DNA of 64,000 nt from Streptomyces sp. SID12501 (GCF_010550245.1 NZ_JAAGLU010000032.1:1-64000), one strand, 5' to 3'. Counted from the stretch's first letter, positions 1 to 9,431 are shown. Translations and numbers: made by a program. The notes: generated by a model not told the origin, from the letters alone.

Positions 1-230
1 GTGAATGTCAACCCGTAATCGGGTCACACCACGAGAGCGGAACAGTCAAGCGGAATAAGCCCGACCGTTCACAGCGTCCTCGCTGTGTTTACTACTTCAA
101 AGGAACCACAACCCACAGACAAAGCCCGTGAGCCGGGGTATCAACAAACTTGGCGTTGATTTTTGGCACGCTGTTGAGTTCTCAAGGAACGGACGCTTCC
201 TTCGTACTCACCCTCTCGGGCTTTCCTCCG
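1..230 (-). promoter_or_regulatory. rRNA operon leader (16S gene just outside window)
   Basis: Read on the minus strand, this stretch carries the actinobacterial pre-16S leader motif TTGAGAACTCAACAGCGTG (167-185), followed by a spacer that ends a few bases before where a Streptomyces 16S rRNA would begin. The motif belongs to the rRNA antitermination/processing leader, so the 16S gene should lie immediately left of base 1. There is no protein gene here: the short forward reading frames at 128-487 overlap the leader and match no family. Confidence 0.8.
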
Positions 231-254
231 GGCTTTCCCTTCGGTCTTGCGTTT

Positions 255-357
255 CCGACTCTACCAGACCGTTTCCGTATCCGATTTCCTCGGTGCTTTC
301 CAGGTTTCCACTTTCGCGTTTCCCTTTCCGGCGAGTCCGACTCTACCAGACCGTTTC
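255..357 (-). promoter_or_regulatory. tandem rRNA promoter repeats
   Basis: A 21-bp block is repeated exactly at 255-275 and 337-357. On the minus strand each copy contains GGTAGAGT, giving a TAGAGT -10 hexamer (258-263 and 340-345). Streptomyces rRNA operons have several promoters stacked upstream of the leader, and this arrangement fits. No good -35 box is visible for either copy, which is common for rRNA promoters of this genus. Confidence 0.6.
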
Positions 358-419
358 GGGCCTGATTCCCAGTCAGTGGGGCTTGCCTTCCCGGCTGTTG
401 GGCCGTTCCGACGTCTCAA

Positions 420-449
420 ACCCTAGCGGATCGTCTCGGCGATTCCCAA
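420..449 (-). promoter_or_regulatory. upstream rRNA promoter
   Basis: On the minus strand TTGGGA (444-449) and TAGGGT (420-425) are separated by 18 bp. This is the most upstream and best-formed promoter of the rRNA set. Nothing gene-like is seen between it and the MarR gene ending at 660. Confidence 0.55.
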
Positions 450-659
450 TCGGGCCGCTGAGCTCCATCGAGCCCCATTCGAATTGAATTCGGGCACACC
501 GAAATCAACCCGGCTGGGAGATCGTGCTGATGGTTTGGGTTGCCGCTACTGCGGCGGAGGTGCTGCCGCAGAACTGTTACGGCCCCGTGGCAACCCGGAG
601 AACTTTACGGATCGGGCAGGAGGATGTCAAGCACCCTCTGGCCACCCCTGTCAAGATCT

Positions 660-1208
660 TTAGTCGAGGTCGCTGAGTCGCCCGCCGGCGTCCGGCTGGG
701 CGTGCTCCACGCGGCGCAGGAGACGGGTGAGGACGTCGCCGAGCCTGCCGCGTTCGTCCTGTGAGAGGTCCTGGAGGAGGTCTTCCTCGAAGACGGTGGC
801 CAGGCGCATCGCCTCCAGCCACTTCTCGCGGCCCTCGTACGTCAGTTCCACGATCACGCGGACCCGGTTGGACTCGTCGCGCTCCCTGGTGACCAGTCCC
901 TCCGTCACCATCCGGTCGATCCGGTGGGTCATCGCGGCCGGCGTCAGGCCCAGCCGCTTCGCCAGGTCGCTCGGGCCCATGCGGTACGGGGCGCCGGCGA
1001 GCACCAGTGCCTTGAGGACCTCCCACTCGGCGTTACTGATGCCGAGCGTGGCGGTCTGGCGTCCGTACGCGACGTTCATACGGCGGTTCAGCCGGCCCAG
1101 GGCCGCGACGATCTTCTCGACCTGAGGGTCGAGATCCCTGAACTCGCGCTGGTAGGCGGCGATCTGCTCATCGAGCGTCGGCTCACCGACGGCGGGGGTG
1201 TCACCCAT
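660..1208 (-). CDS. MarR-family transcriptional regulator
   Basis: This is a 182-residue winged-helix regulator. The helix-turn-helix spans about residues 78-102 (MGPSDLAKRLGLTPAAMTHR), followed by the wing (RERDESNRVRVIVELT) and a C-terminal dimerisation helix. The family represses genes by binding palindromes and releases them on small-ligand binding. It is divergent from the efflux-type MFS gene at 1338, the usual arrangement for a local repressor of a transporter. The 129-bp gap contains an operator-like palindrome. The ligand is unknown. Confidence 0.9.
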   Translation of the reverse strand: MGDTPAVGEPTLDEQIAAYQREFRDLDPQVEKIVAALGRLNRRMNVAYGRQTATLGISNAEWEVLKALVLAGAPYRMGPSDLAKRLGLTPAAMTHRIDRMVTEGLVTRERDESNRVRVIVELTYEGREKWLEAMRLATVFEEDLLQDLSQDERGRLGDVLTRLLRRVEHAQPDAGGRLSDLD

Positions 1209-1279
1209 GTGTGCAGTGTCCCATGCGGGCGCTTGGTGTCGAAGTCCTTCGAGGTGTACTGTTCAATTCTTAACTTTAG

Positions 1280-1287
1280 CTTCGAAG
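1280..1287. promoter_or_regulatory. candidate MarR operator in divergent promoter region
   Basis: The perfect palindrome CTTCGAAG lies in the AT-richer part (1255-1320) of the divergent gap, next to a CTTAACTTTAG stretch. The TTTAACTTTGAAG-like wording recurs near the second MarR gene at 26.4 kb and at the ribA promoter. Assignment as operator is inferred from position. Confidence 0.4.
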
Positions 1288-1337
1288 TCTTCACTCCTAA
1301 CTCTTTCAGTAGGCGTACGACTTCGCGATCAAGGTAG

Positions 1338-2636
1338 GTGAAAGTGACCAGGGCGATGGGCGCAGCGATGCGCCGGATCCATGTGGGCAACGCACTCAGC
1401 GCGTTCGGGCTCGGCTTCACCGTCCCCTATCTGTACGTCTATGTGGCGCAGGTGCGGGGACTGGGAGCCATGACGGCGGGTCTCGTACTCACCGTCTTCG
1501 CTGTGGCGGCGCTGATCGTGCTGCCGTTCGCCGGGCGAGCCATCGTCCGGCGCGGCCCGCTGCCGGTGCTGCTCGTCGCCCTGGTCACCGCCGCTGTCGG
1601 CGCGCTGGGCCTCGGGCTCGCCGCCAACGCGACCGCCGTACTCCTTGCCGCCGTGGCCCTGGGGGCCGGGCAGGCCGTGATGCAGCCGGCGCTCGCGACG
1701 ATGATCGTGGACTTCTCGTCGGCGGAGACTCGGTCGCGAGCCTTCGCCACCCAGTTCTTTCTGCAGAACCTCGGGCTCGGCGTCGGTGGGCTCATCGGTG
1801 GGCACCTCGTGGACACGACCCAGGTCGGCTCGTTCACCCTGCTGTTCGCCATCGAGGCGGCGATGTTCCTGCTGCTCGCCGTGATCATGGCGACCGTACG
1901 GATGCCTCGTTCGTCGAGGATCGACGGTGCTCCTGCTCAGGCCAGGGGCAGCTGGAAGCAGTTGCTCGGGAACCGGGCGATGGTGCAGCTGTGCGTGCTG
2001 GGGTTTGTTCTTTTCTTCGCCTGTTATGGGCAGTTCGAGTCTGGGCTGAGTGCGTACGGGGTCGAGGCGGCCGGGATTTCGACGTCCACGCTCGGGTCCG
2101 CACTGGCGGCGAACACCGCGGTGATCGTGGTCGCGCAGTTCGCGGTGCTGCGGTTCGTCGAGCGGCAGAAGCGGTCACGGGTGATCGCGGCCGTGGGGAT
2201 CCTCTGGGCCGTCGCGTGGGGCGTGGCCGGGTATGCGGGGCTCGGGCACGGCAGCCAGGCCATGGCGACCGCCGCGTTCGTGTCGACGTACGCGCTGTTC
2301 GGGCTCGGGGAGGCGATGTTGTCGCCGACCGTCGCGCCGCTGGTGGCCGATCTGGCGCCGGACGGGATGGCGGGGCAGTACAACTCGGCGTTCGCCCTGG
2401 TGAAGCAGCTCGCGCTGGCTGTCGGCCCGGCGGTGGGCGGGCCGCTCGGGGCTTCGCTGCACGGGCCGTACATCGTGATGTTCCTGCTGTTCTCGCTGGG
2501 GATCAGCGTCCTCGCCGTGAGGCTGGGGCGGCAGCTGACCCCCGTTCAGAATCAGCCGTCTCTGGCGCGGCGGAGTCGGGTTGTCGCGCAGGGCGGGGCT
2601 CCGGTGGAGTCCGGGTCCGTGGTGCCGGCTACGTAG
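1338..2636 (+). CDS. MFS transporter
   Basis: This 432-residue major facilitator has about twelve hydrophobic segments and the loop-2 signature region (FAGRAIVRRGPLP) after the second helix, as expected of a proton-driven drug or metabolite exporter. GTG at 1338 is chosen because AAGGTAG lies just upstream; an in-frame ATG at 1356 is the alternative. It is divergent from marR, so export of that regulator's ligand is the simple hypothesis. Its 3' end overlaps the convergent phosphatase gene by 8 bp. Substrate unknown. Confidence 0.88.
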   Translation: MKVTRAMGAAMRRIHVGNALSAFGLGFTVPYLYVYVAQVRGLGAMTAGLVLTVFAVAALIVLPFAGRAIVRRGPLPVLLVALVTAAVGALGLGLAANATAVLLAAVALGAGQAVMQPALATMIVDFSSAETRSRAFATQFFLQNLGLGVGGLIGGHLVDTTQVGSFTLLFAIEAAMFLLLAVIMATVRMPRSSRIDGAPAQARGSWKQLLGNRAMVQLCVLGFVLFFACYGQFESGLSAYGVEAAGISTSTLGSALAANTAVIVVAQFAVLRFVERQKRSRVIAAVGILWAVAWGVAGYAGLGHGSQAMATAAFVSTYALFGLGEAMLSPTVAPLVADLAPDGMAGQYNSAFALVKQLALAVGPAVGGPLGASLHGPYIVMFLLFSLGISVLAVRLGRQLTPVQNQPSLARRSRVVAQGGAPVESGSVVPAT

Positions 2637-4362
2637 TACGGGGTGAGTTCGGCAGCACGAACTCGCACCACACCGCCTTGCCGCCGCCCGGTGTCCGGCG
2701 GGAGCCCCAGCTCGTGGCGATCGTCGCGACGATGGCGATGCCCCGGCCCGATTCGTCGCCGGGTTCCGCGGTGCGGCGCAGGGGGAGATGGTCGTCGCCG
2801 TCCGTCACCTCGACGATGAGGCGGCGGTCGGTGCGGCGCAGGCGCAGGCGCATCGGGGGTGTGCCGTGCTGGAGGGAGTTCGCGACCAGTTCGCTGGCCG
2901 CCAGGACGCCCACGTCGTGCAGTTCGGTGGGGAAGCGCCAGCTCGTCAGGACGCCCGAGGCGAACGCACGCGCGCGTGGGGCCGCTTCGATGCCGCCCAG
3001 GAGTTCCAGGGCCGCGTTGCGGAACAGGTCGCTGTCGGGGCCGGTGCGGGCCGGGTGCTGGAGGACCAGGACCGCCACGTCGTCGTCGTGGTCCGCAGTG
3101 ACGCCCGCTGAGCGGACCAGGCGGTCGCAGACGACCTGGGGGCTGCCCGTGGCGCCCGACAGGGCGCGTTCCAGGGCGGCGATGCCCTCGTCGAGGTCCT
3201 CGTTGCGGCGTTCCACCAGGCCGTCGGTGTAGAGGACCGCCGTGGAGCCCGGGGTCAGCGGGATCGAGCCCGAGGCGTGCATCCAGCCGCCGGTGCCCAG
3301 GGGCGGGCCCGTGGGTTCGTCGGCGCGCTGGACGACCCCGCTCTCGTCGCGGACGAGGATCGGGAGGTGGCCCGCGGAGGCGTACACCAGCTTGCCCTCG
3401 TTCGGGTCGTGGACGGCGTACACGCAGGTGGCGATCTGGTTGGCGTCGATCTCCATCGCGAGGCCGTCGAGGAGCTGGAGGACCTCGTGCGGGGGGAGGT
3501 CCAGGCGGGCGTAAGCGCGGACCGCCGTACGGAGCTGGCCCATGACCGCTGCCGCGCGCACTCCTCTCCCCATGACGTCGCCGATGACGAGGGCCGTGCG
3601 GCCTCCGCCGAGGGTGATGACGTCGTACCAGTCGCCGCCCACGGCCGCTTCCGTGCCGCCCGGATGGTAGGTGGCGGCGACGCGGAGGTCGTCCGGTTCC
3701 TCCAGTTCCTGGGGGAGGAGGGAGCGCTGGAGGGTCACCGCGGTTTCGCGCTGGCTGCGTTCGCTGGCGCGCAGGCGTTCGGCGGCCTCGGCGTGGTCGG
3801 TGACGTCGGCGGCGAAGATGAGGACACCGCCACTGCCTTCGGGAGTGGCGGTCGCCTCGACCGGGGTGCACGTGATCGTGTACGAGCGTCCGCTGTGCGC
3901 CTTGCGGGACTTCAGCGTGCGGGGCTTGGAGCTGCGCAGGACCTGGTCCAGGAGGGGCAGCAGACCCAGTTCGTCGAACTCGGGGGCCGCGTCCCGCGCG
4001 GGGACGCCCTCCGCGCGTACGCCGAAGGCCGCCGTGTAGGCGTCGTTGGCGTACGCGATGCGGTGGTCCGGGCCGTGGACGATGGCGACCAGAGCCGGGA
4101 TGCGGTCGAGGATCTTGCGGGTGGGCAGGTCGTCGACCGCGGGGAGGCAGGGCGCCCCGTCGGCGAGCTGCTCGGCGCGGGCGGCGGGTACGGAGCCGGG
4201 GCCGGGGCCGGAGCCTGGGCCGGTGCCCTCGCCGAGTCGGTCCGGCAGCCGGTCCGGAGTGATCGTGTGATCGGTCCGCGCTGCGGCGCGGCGCTGTGTT
4301 CCGGGGAGTCGGGCGCTCCAGCGCGTGAAGTTCACGAAACCTTGCCTCGTGTTTGTCGGCAC
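2629..4362 (-). CDS. PAS - SpoIIE-type PP2C phosphatase - HATPase protein
   Basis: Three signalling domains are visible in 577 residues. A PAS domain spans about 85-195 (LVAIVHGPDHRIAYANDAY). A PPM/SpoIIE serine phosphatase spans about 215-425, with the metal-binding GGDWYD and GDVMGRG motifs. A C-terminal RsbW-like ATPase spans about 460-575, with N-box SELVANSLQHG and a GRGIAIV segment. This is the actinomycete partner-switching design: the protein probably dephosphorylates an anti-sigma antagonist and may itself act as an anti-sigma kinase. The N-terminal 80 residues are a Gly/Pro-rich low-complexity tail. The PAS ligand is unknown. Confidence 0.88.
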   Translation of the reverse strand: MPTNTRQGFVNFTRWSARLPGTQRRAAARTDHTITPDRLPDRLGEGTGPGSGPGPGSVPAARAEQLADGAPCLPAVDDLPTRKILDRIPALVAIVHGPDHRIAYANDAYTAAFGVRAEGVPARDAAPEFDELGLLPLLDQVLRSSKPRTLKSRKAHSGRSYTITCTPVEATATPEGSGGVLIFAADVTDHAEAAERLRASERSQRETAVTLQRSLLPQELEEPDDLRVAATYHPGGTEAAVGGDWYDVITLGGGRTALVIGDVMGRGVRAAAVMGQLRTAVRAYARLDLPPHEVLQLLDGLAMEIDANQIATCVYAVHDPNEGKLVYASAGHLPILVRDESGVVQRADEPTGPPLGTGGWMHASGSIPLTPGSTAVLYTDGLVERRNEDLDEGIAALERALSGATGSPQVVCDRLVRSAGVTADHDDDVAVLVLQHPARTGPDSDLFRNAALELLGGIEAAPRARAFASGVLTSWRFPTELHDVGVLAASELVANSLQHGTPPMRLRLRRTDRRLIVEVTDGDDHLPLRRTAEPGDESGRGIAIVATIATSWGSRRTPGGGKAVWCEFVLPNSPRTT

Positions 4363-4570
4363 AGGCCGGCAGCGGGTCGGCCGGAGGTACAGGGGGCGTT
4401 CCCCGGGAGATACAGCACTTACGGAAAGCCTCGCGGGTAGAGACGGGTGGAGAAGGGGCGGGAAGGGAGGTGCGGCAAGGGTGTGGAGAACCAGTCTGGC
4501 AGGGTGGCCGACGTGGCCGACATCCTTCAGACGCCGGCCGCGTCGGTGGAGTTCCTGGATCCGGTCAGGA

Positions 4571-5944
4571 CTACCCCTTCGGGTCCTGATTCAGGTTCTG
4601 AGGAGGCTTCCCACCGGCCGCGAGTTCGAACTCCGCGCGGGGATGTTCGAGTGAACCGAGGGAAACGATCTCCCGCTTGAAGAGTCCCGACAGAACCCAC
4701 TCGGCGAGCACCCGGGCCTTGCGGTTGAAGGTGGGCACCCGGCTCAGGTGGTAGACGCGGTGCATGAACCAGGCGGGGTAGCCCTTCAGCTTGCGCCCGT
4801 AGACGTGTGCGACGCCCTTGTGGAGTCCCAGGGAGGCTACTGAACCGACGTATTTGTGGGAGTACGTTTCGAGCGGTTCGCCGCGCAGGGAGTGGGCGAT
4901 GTTGTCGCCGAGGACCTTGGCCTGGCGGACCGCGTGCTGGGCGTTGGGGGCGGTCTCCTTGCCGGGTTCCGCGGCCGTGACGTCGGGGACGGCCGCGGCG
5001 TCTCCCGCCGCCCACGCGTGCGTGGTGCCCTCGATCCGCAGCTCGGCGGTGCACTTGAGGCGCCCGCGTTCGTTCAGCGGGAGGTCGGTGGCCGCGAGAA
5101 GGGGGTGGGGTTTGACTCCGGCGGTCCACACGACCGTACGGGTGGGGAAGCGGGCGCCGTCGCTGAGGACGGCGATCCGGTCCGCGCAGGAGTCGAGGCG
5201 GGTCTCCAGGCGTACGTCGATGTTGCGGCGGCGCAGCTGCGTGACCGTGTACTTGCCCATCTCCTCGCCGACCTCGGGCAGGATGCGGCCCGAGGCCTCG
5301 ACGAGGATCCACTTCATGTCCTCGGCCTTGACGTTGTGGTAGTACCGCGCGGCGTAGCGGGCCATGTCCTCCAGCTCACCGAGCGCCTCGACACCGGCGT
5401 AGCCGCCGCCCACGAAGACGTAGGTCAGGGCCGCGTCGCGGATCGCGGGGTCGCGGGTGGAGGAGGCGATGTCCATCTGTTCGATGACGTGGTTGCGCAG
5501 GCCGATGGCCTCCTCGACCGTCTTGAAGCCGATGGCGTGTTCGGCGAGGCCGGGGATCGGCAGGGTGCGCGAGACGGAGCCGGGGGCGAGGACGAGTTCG
5601 TCGTACGTCAGTTGCTGGGCGCCCGTTCCCTCTTCCGCGGAGGCGAGGGTGGTGACGGTCGCGGTGCGCTTGGCGTGGTCGATCGCCGTGACCTCGCCGA
5701 CGACGATCCTGCATCGGTCGAGGACCCGGCGCAGCGGTACGACGACATGGCGAGGCGAGATGGAGCCCGCGGCCGCCTCCGGGAGGAACGGTTGATAGGT
5801 CATGTACGGGTCGGGAGTGACGACGGTGATGTCGACCTGGCCCCGTTTCAGCTCCTGCTGGAGCTTCCGCTGGAGGCGCAGGGCCGTGTACATACCGACG
5901 TAGCCGCCGCCGACAACGAGAATGCGCGCACGTTCCTTCACCAT
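4571..5944 (-). CDS. ndh: type II NADH dehydrogenase-like FAD oxidoreductase
   Basis: This is a 457-residue two-dinucleotide-binding oxidoreductase. The FAD fold opens with ILVVGGGYVGMYTALRL (about residues 7-23), the NAD fold with YVFVGGGYAGVEALGEL (about 170), and the second FAD contact is AAGDAAAVP. This is the NDH-2 layout of non-proton-pumping NADH:quinone oxidoreductases. An amphipathic C-terminus (residues 390-440) could dock on the membrane. The frame stays open 150 bp further upstream, but the Rossmann motif begins right after ATG 5944, so that start is used. It is divergent from atrA. Confidence 0.88.
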   Translation of the reverse strand: MVKERARILVVGGGYVGMYTALRLQRKLQQELKRGQVDITVVTPDPYMTYQPFLPEAAAGSISPRHVVVPLRRVLDRCRIVVGEVTAIDHAKRTATVTTLASAEEGTGAQQLTYDELVLAPGSVSRTLPIPGLAEHAIGFKTVEEAIGLRNHVIEQMDIASSTRDPAIRDAALTYVFVGGGYAGVEALGELEDMARYAARYYHNVKAEDMKWILVEASGRILPEVGEEMGKYTVTQLRRRNIDVRLETRLDSCADRIAVLSDGARFPTRTVVWTAGVKPHPLLAATDLPLNERGRLKCTAELRIEGTTHAWAAGDAAAVPDVTAAEPGKETAPNAQHAVRQAKVLGDNIAHSLRGEPLETYSHKYVGSVASLGLHKGVAHVYGRKLKGYPAWFMHRVYHLSRVPTFNRKARVLAEWVLSGLFKREIVSLGSLEHPRAEFELAAGGKPPQNLNQDPKG

Positions 5945-5969
5945 CCCATGACGCACCCACCGCTCGCGT

Positions 5970-5978
5970 TTGTCCACA
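5970..5978 (+). promoter_or_regulatory. DnaA-box-like 9-mer in ndh/atrA divergent region
   Basis: TTGTCCACA, the preferred Streptomyces DnaA box, sits 26 bp upstream of the ndh start. The rest of the 379-bp gap between ndh and atrA (5945-6323) holds only promoter-like sequence and the atrA ribosome-binding site; no gene is seen. Confidence 0.35.
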
Positions 5979-6323
5979 GGCCCGGCAATTTGTGTGACCT
6001 TCGGGCAGCGGGCAACAACGTTGCCCCCATCGTCGGCGTGCAGGGCACAACCCCAGGTCAGCGAGTGTGAGCCGGGTGACAGGAGGGGGCGCAACCGGGA
6101 CGTAAGCGGCGCATACTCCGATCGGGCGGCCCCCTGTGCGGAACGCGCCCCTTCTGAATTGACCGTCGCTCAACTATGTTCGTAGGTCGACGGGGTGTAG
6201 GGGGATGCGCTCTTTCGGGTCCGCTCCGCGACGGGTGGACCCGTGTTCAGTGCTTGTTCCGCACGCTCCGGCTGCCAATGGCGGGGAGTCTCCGGGGGGA
6301 GACGTCATTACCGGGGGAACATT

Positions 6324-7154
6324 ATGCACATTCAGGATTCTCGTTGGTCATCCGCGTCCGCCATCGCACCAGGCGGACCGGTCAGCGCGGCGGCAGGCAA
6401 CGGACGCGGCGAGGGATCGCGTACGGCGCCACTGCGCGTGGACGCACAGCGCAATCTGGAACACGTACTGCGCGCGGCACGTGAGGTCTTCGGCGAGCTG
6501 GGATACGGCGCGCCGATGGAGGACGTGGCACGACGCGCGCGGGTCGGTGTCGGCACGGTGTACCGGCGCTTCCCGAGCAAGGACGTCCTGGTCCGGCGGA
6601 TAGCCGAGGAGGAGACCTCCCGACTGACCGACCAGGCTCGTGCGGCGCTCGGCCAGGAGGACGAGCCGTGGTCGGCGCTGTCGCGCTTCCTGCGGACGTC
6701 GGTGGCCTCGGGCGCCGGGCGGCTGCTGCCGCCGCAGATACTGCGGGTCGGCGTCGCCGACGACGACAGTTCCGTCGACTCCGGTGGTTCTGGTGTCTCC
6801 CGTGGTTCTGGTGACTCCGGTGGCCTCGGTCTCGACGAGGCGCGGGTGCCGCAGCAGCGGGCCCAGCCGGCGGGTGGCGGTCTCGGTCCCGGGGAACTGC
6901 GACTGGTGTCCGACGACGCCGCGGCGGCTGCGCTGGCGGACGACGCGGGCGCGGTGGCGCTGCTCGACGTGGTCGGCCGGCTCGTGGACCGGGCGCGCGA
7001 GGCGGGTGCGCTGCGGCCGGACGTGTCGGTGTCGGACGTACTGCTGGTGATCGCGACGGCGGCGCCCTCGCTGCCGGACGCCGCGCAGCAGGCTGCGGCC
7101 TCTTCACGGCTGCTGGACATCCTGTTGGAGGGGTTGCGGTCGCGGCCTCTGTGA
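6324..7154 (+). CDS. atrA: TetR-family regulator, AtrA-like
   Basis: This 276-residue TetR protein has its helix-turn-helix at about residues 64-87 (PMEDVARRARVGVGTVYRRF), preceded by a flexible N-terminus and followed by a ligand-binding domain containing a Ser/Gly-rich insertion (about 155-175). Sequence and position beside an NADH dehydrogenase gene match AtrA, which in Streptomyces activates antibiotic and developmental regulators. That identity is from memory. ATG 6324 is chosen because GGGGGAAC lies 4-10 bases upstream; the frame extends further 5' without a ribosome-binding site. Confidence 0.82.
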   Translation: MHIQDSRWSSASAIAPGGPVSAAAGNGRGEGSRTAPLRVDAQRNLEHVLRAAREVFGELGYGAPMEDVARRARVGVGTVYRRFPSKDVLVRRIAEEETSRLTDQARAALGQEDEPWSALSRFLRTSVASGAGRLLPPQILRVGVADDDSSVDSGGSGVSRGSGDSGGLGLDEARVPQQRAQPAGGGLGPGELRLVSDDAAAAALADDAGAVALLDVVGRLVDRAREAGALRPDVSVSDVLLVIATAAPSLPDAAQQAAASSRLLDILLEGLRSRPL

Positions 7155-7178
7155 TCGAACGAACCCGAATACAACGAA

Positions 7179-7220
7179 CCCGAATATTTCGGGCGGGGCA
7201 GCCAACTCCCCTGCGGGGAG
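7179..7220. promoter_or_regulatory. palindromes between atrA and sigma gene
   Basis: Two small inverted repeats follow atrA: CCCGAA-TAT-TTCGGG (7179-7193), preceded by a direct repeat of CGAACCCGAATA, and CTCCCC-TGC-GGGGAG (7206-7220). The second could be a weak terminator; the first looks more like a protein-binding site for the downstream sigma-factor promoter or for AtrA itself. Confidence 0.35.
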
Positions 7221-7394
7221 CGCCGGTTGAGCATTCCCCGTTCGGGTGAACGCTAGTACCTCGGTGCGGGAAGTCCCCACGGACGAGTGGTTGGTTCGTT
7301 CCAGGTGTCCTGAACAAAAGCCAATATGGCACTCTGACCCGGTGTTCGGGACTCGATGTGCAGGCAGCTGTGCAGGCAGCGGGGGCTTTCCGCG

Positions 7395-9431
7395 ATGAGC
7401 GTTGACGGGCGGGACGGATCACCGGGTGACGGTGACCCGGAGGCCGGCGGCGGGCTGACCTCACCACAGGTGCCGAACCAGGGCGGGTCAGGCGGAGCTC
7501 AGGGCGGCGTTCAGTACCTGGGCGGCTCGGTGGACGGTCCGGAACACCCCGAGAACCCTGAGAACACCGGATACCCCGAGTACCTCGACGACCCGGTGGA
7601 AGGCAGCGTCCCGGCACAGCGCGGGGGCAGCCTGCTGCCGCCCCGCGCGGACAGTGTGCTGCCACCGCCCATCGAACTGCCGCCCTCCGACACCGACCTG
7701 ATCGGGCGGATGCGCTCGGGCGACGACACGGCGTACGAGGAGCTGTACCGGCGTCACGCCGACGCCGTACGCCGGTACGCGCGCACCTGCTGCCGTGACG
7801 GTCACACCGCCGACGACCTCACCGCCGAGGTGTTCGCGCGGATGCTCCAGGCGGTGCGCGGCGGCTCCGGCCCCGAGTACGCCGTACGCGCCTATCTGCT
7901 CACCAGTGTCCGCCGGGTCGCCGCGAACTGGACGACGTCGGCGAGGCGTGAGCAACTGGTCGACGACTTCGCGGTGTTCGCGGCGCAGGCCGCGCGCGGC
8001 TCGGAGATGTCCGCCATGCCCATGATGTCTGCCGACACCGACACTCTGGACCTGGGCGCCGACGTGCGCGCGATGCACGAGGCCGAACAGTCCATGGCCA
8101 TGCAGGCGTTCCGGTCGCTGCCCGAGCGCTGGCAGGCCGTGTTGTGGCACACCGAGGTCGAGGACGAGTCGCCGAGCGAGGTCGCCACCCTCTTCGGGCT
8201 CGACGCCAACGGCACGCGCGTGCTCGCCAGCCGGGCCCGGGAAGGGCTCAAGCAGGCCTACCTCCAGGCCCACGTCAGCACCACCCTCACCACCGACGAG
8301 GAGTGCTCCCGCTACGCCGACCGGCTCGGCGCCTACGCCCGCGGCGGGCTGCGCAGCCGGGCCGAACGGGGGCTGCGCAAGCACCTGGAGGAGTGCGCCA
8401 AGTGCCGGCTGGCAGCGGGCCAGATCAAGGAGGTCGCGAGCGGCATCCCCGCTGTCGTGCCGATCGCGGTCATCGGCTGGTTCGGCGCCGCCGGGTACGC
8501 CAAGGTGGCCGCGCTGGTCGCCGGGGGCGCCGGGGCGGGCGCAGTGGGCGTCGGCGGCGCGGCGGCCGCGGCGAGCGGCTCGTCGTCCGGCGGGGCCGGG
8601 GGCGGCGCGGCGGCCTCGGAGGGGCTGGGCGCGCCGCTGAAGGCGGGGATCGCGGCGGGGGTCGTCGCCGTCGGGATCGCGGCGGTGGTGTTCGCGCTGG
8701 CCGGCGACCAGGTCCCGAAGAAGCCGGTGGCACAGCCGGCCCCGTCCGTGCCGGTGGTCCGGCCCGCGGCGCCGACGACGACCCCGAGCCCGACGCCGCC
8801 CGACGAGGAACCCGAACCGGCACCCCCGGCTGTGGTCCCGGCCCTGGCGCCCACCCCCACGCCGACACCCAGCCCCACCCCGACTCCGTCCCCGACACCC
8901 ACCCCGAGCCCCACCCCCACTCCGACACCCAGCCCGACCCCGACACCTGCCCCGACTCCCACCCCGACGCCGCCTCCTCCCCCGGCGCCGCCCGCCCCGG
9001 CCGACTACCAGTGGAACGAGCTGGAGTACGGCATCACCGGCGACGGCACCAAGCCCGAGATGCGGCTCGGCGAGAGCAGTTGGGTGTGGCAGCGGTGGGG
9101 GGTGTCGATCGGGGACAAGCAGTACGAGCACGGGGTGACCGTCCACGGGGAGTCCTCGGTCACCATCGATCTCAACCGCGACTGCGCCTCGTACGACGCC
9201 CTGGTCGGCGTCGACGACATGACGATGGGCCTCGGCCAGGTCCGCTTCTCGGTGTTCGCCGACGGGCAGCGCATGTGGCGGTCCGAGCTGATCCAGGGCG
9301 GCCAGGGGGCGGTACCCGTCCACGTCGACCTCACCGGGCGCAAGACGATCCGCCTGGTCGTGGAACCTCACTCGGCGTTCGACTCGGTGGCACTCGCGGA
9401 CTGGGCGGAGTCCAGGTTCATGTGCCGCTGA
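7395..9431 (+). CDS. membrane-anchored ECF-type sigma factor with C-terminal extracellular NPCBM-like domain
   Basis: One 678-residue chain joins several parts. Sigma region 2 spans about 100-165 (YEELYRRHADAVRRYARTCC) and region 4 about 218-285 (RWQAVLWHTEVEDESPSEVA). An HxxxCxxC zinc-finger anti-sigma motif (HLEECAKC) lies near 330, with hydrophobic stretches at about 355-385 and 415-437. A Pro/Thr tandem linker covers about 450-533, and a beta-sandwich ending near the C-terminus resembles NPCBM carbohydrate-binding modules (HGVTVHGESSVTIDL). The sigma part would be cytoplasmic and the binding module outside. ATG 7395 follows GGGGGC; an upstream ATG at 7356 is possible. It appears to combine sigma factor, anti-sigma and sensor in one polypeptide. 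Confidence 0.82.
   Translation: MSVDGRDGSPGDGDPEAGGGLTSPQVPNQGGSGGAQGGVQYLGGSVDGPEHPENPENTGYPEYLDDPVEGSVPAQRGGSLLPPRADSVLPPPIELPPSDTDLIGRMRSGDDTAYEELYRRHADAVRRYARTCCRDGHTADDLTAEVFARMLQAVRGGSGPEYAVRAYLLTSVRRVAANWTTSARREQLVDDFAVFAAQAARGSEMSAMPMMSADTDTLDLGADVRAMHEAEQSMAMQAFRSLPERWQAVLWHTEVEDESPSEVATLFGLDANGTRVLASRAREGLKQAYLQAHVSTTLTTDEECSRYADRLGAYARGGLRSRAERGLRKHLEECAKCRLAAGQIKEVASGIPAVVPIAVIGWFGAAGYAKVAALVAGGAGAGAVGVGGAAAAASGSSSGGAGGGAAASEGLGAPLKAGIAAGVVAVGIAAVVFALAGDQVPKKPVAQPAPSVPVVRPAAPTTTPSPTPPDEEPEPAPPAVVPALAPTPTPTPSPTPTPSPTPTPSPTPTPTPSPTPTPAPTPTPTPPPPPAPPAPADYQWNELEYGITGDGTKPEMRLGESSWVWQRWGVSIGDKQYEHGVTVHGESSVTIDLNRDCASYDALVGVDDMTMGLGQVRFSVFADGQRMWRSELIQGGQGAVPVHVDLTGRKTIRLVVEPHSAFDSVALADWAESRFMCR

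Noticed and set aside
128..487. Short forward reading frames (119 and 71 codons) at the window start
   Set aside because: They run antisense through rRNA leader and promoter repeats, lack ribosome-binding sites and match no protein family.
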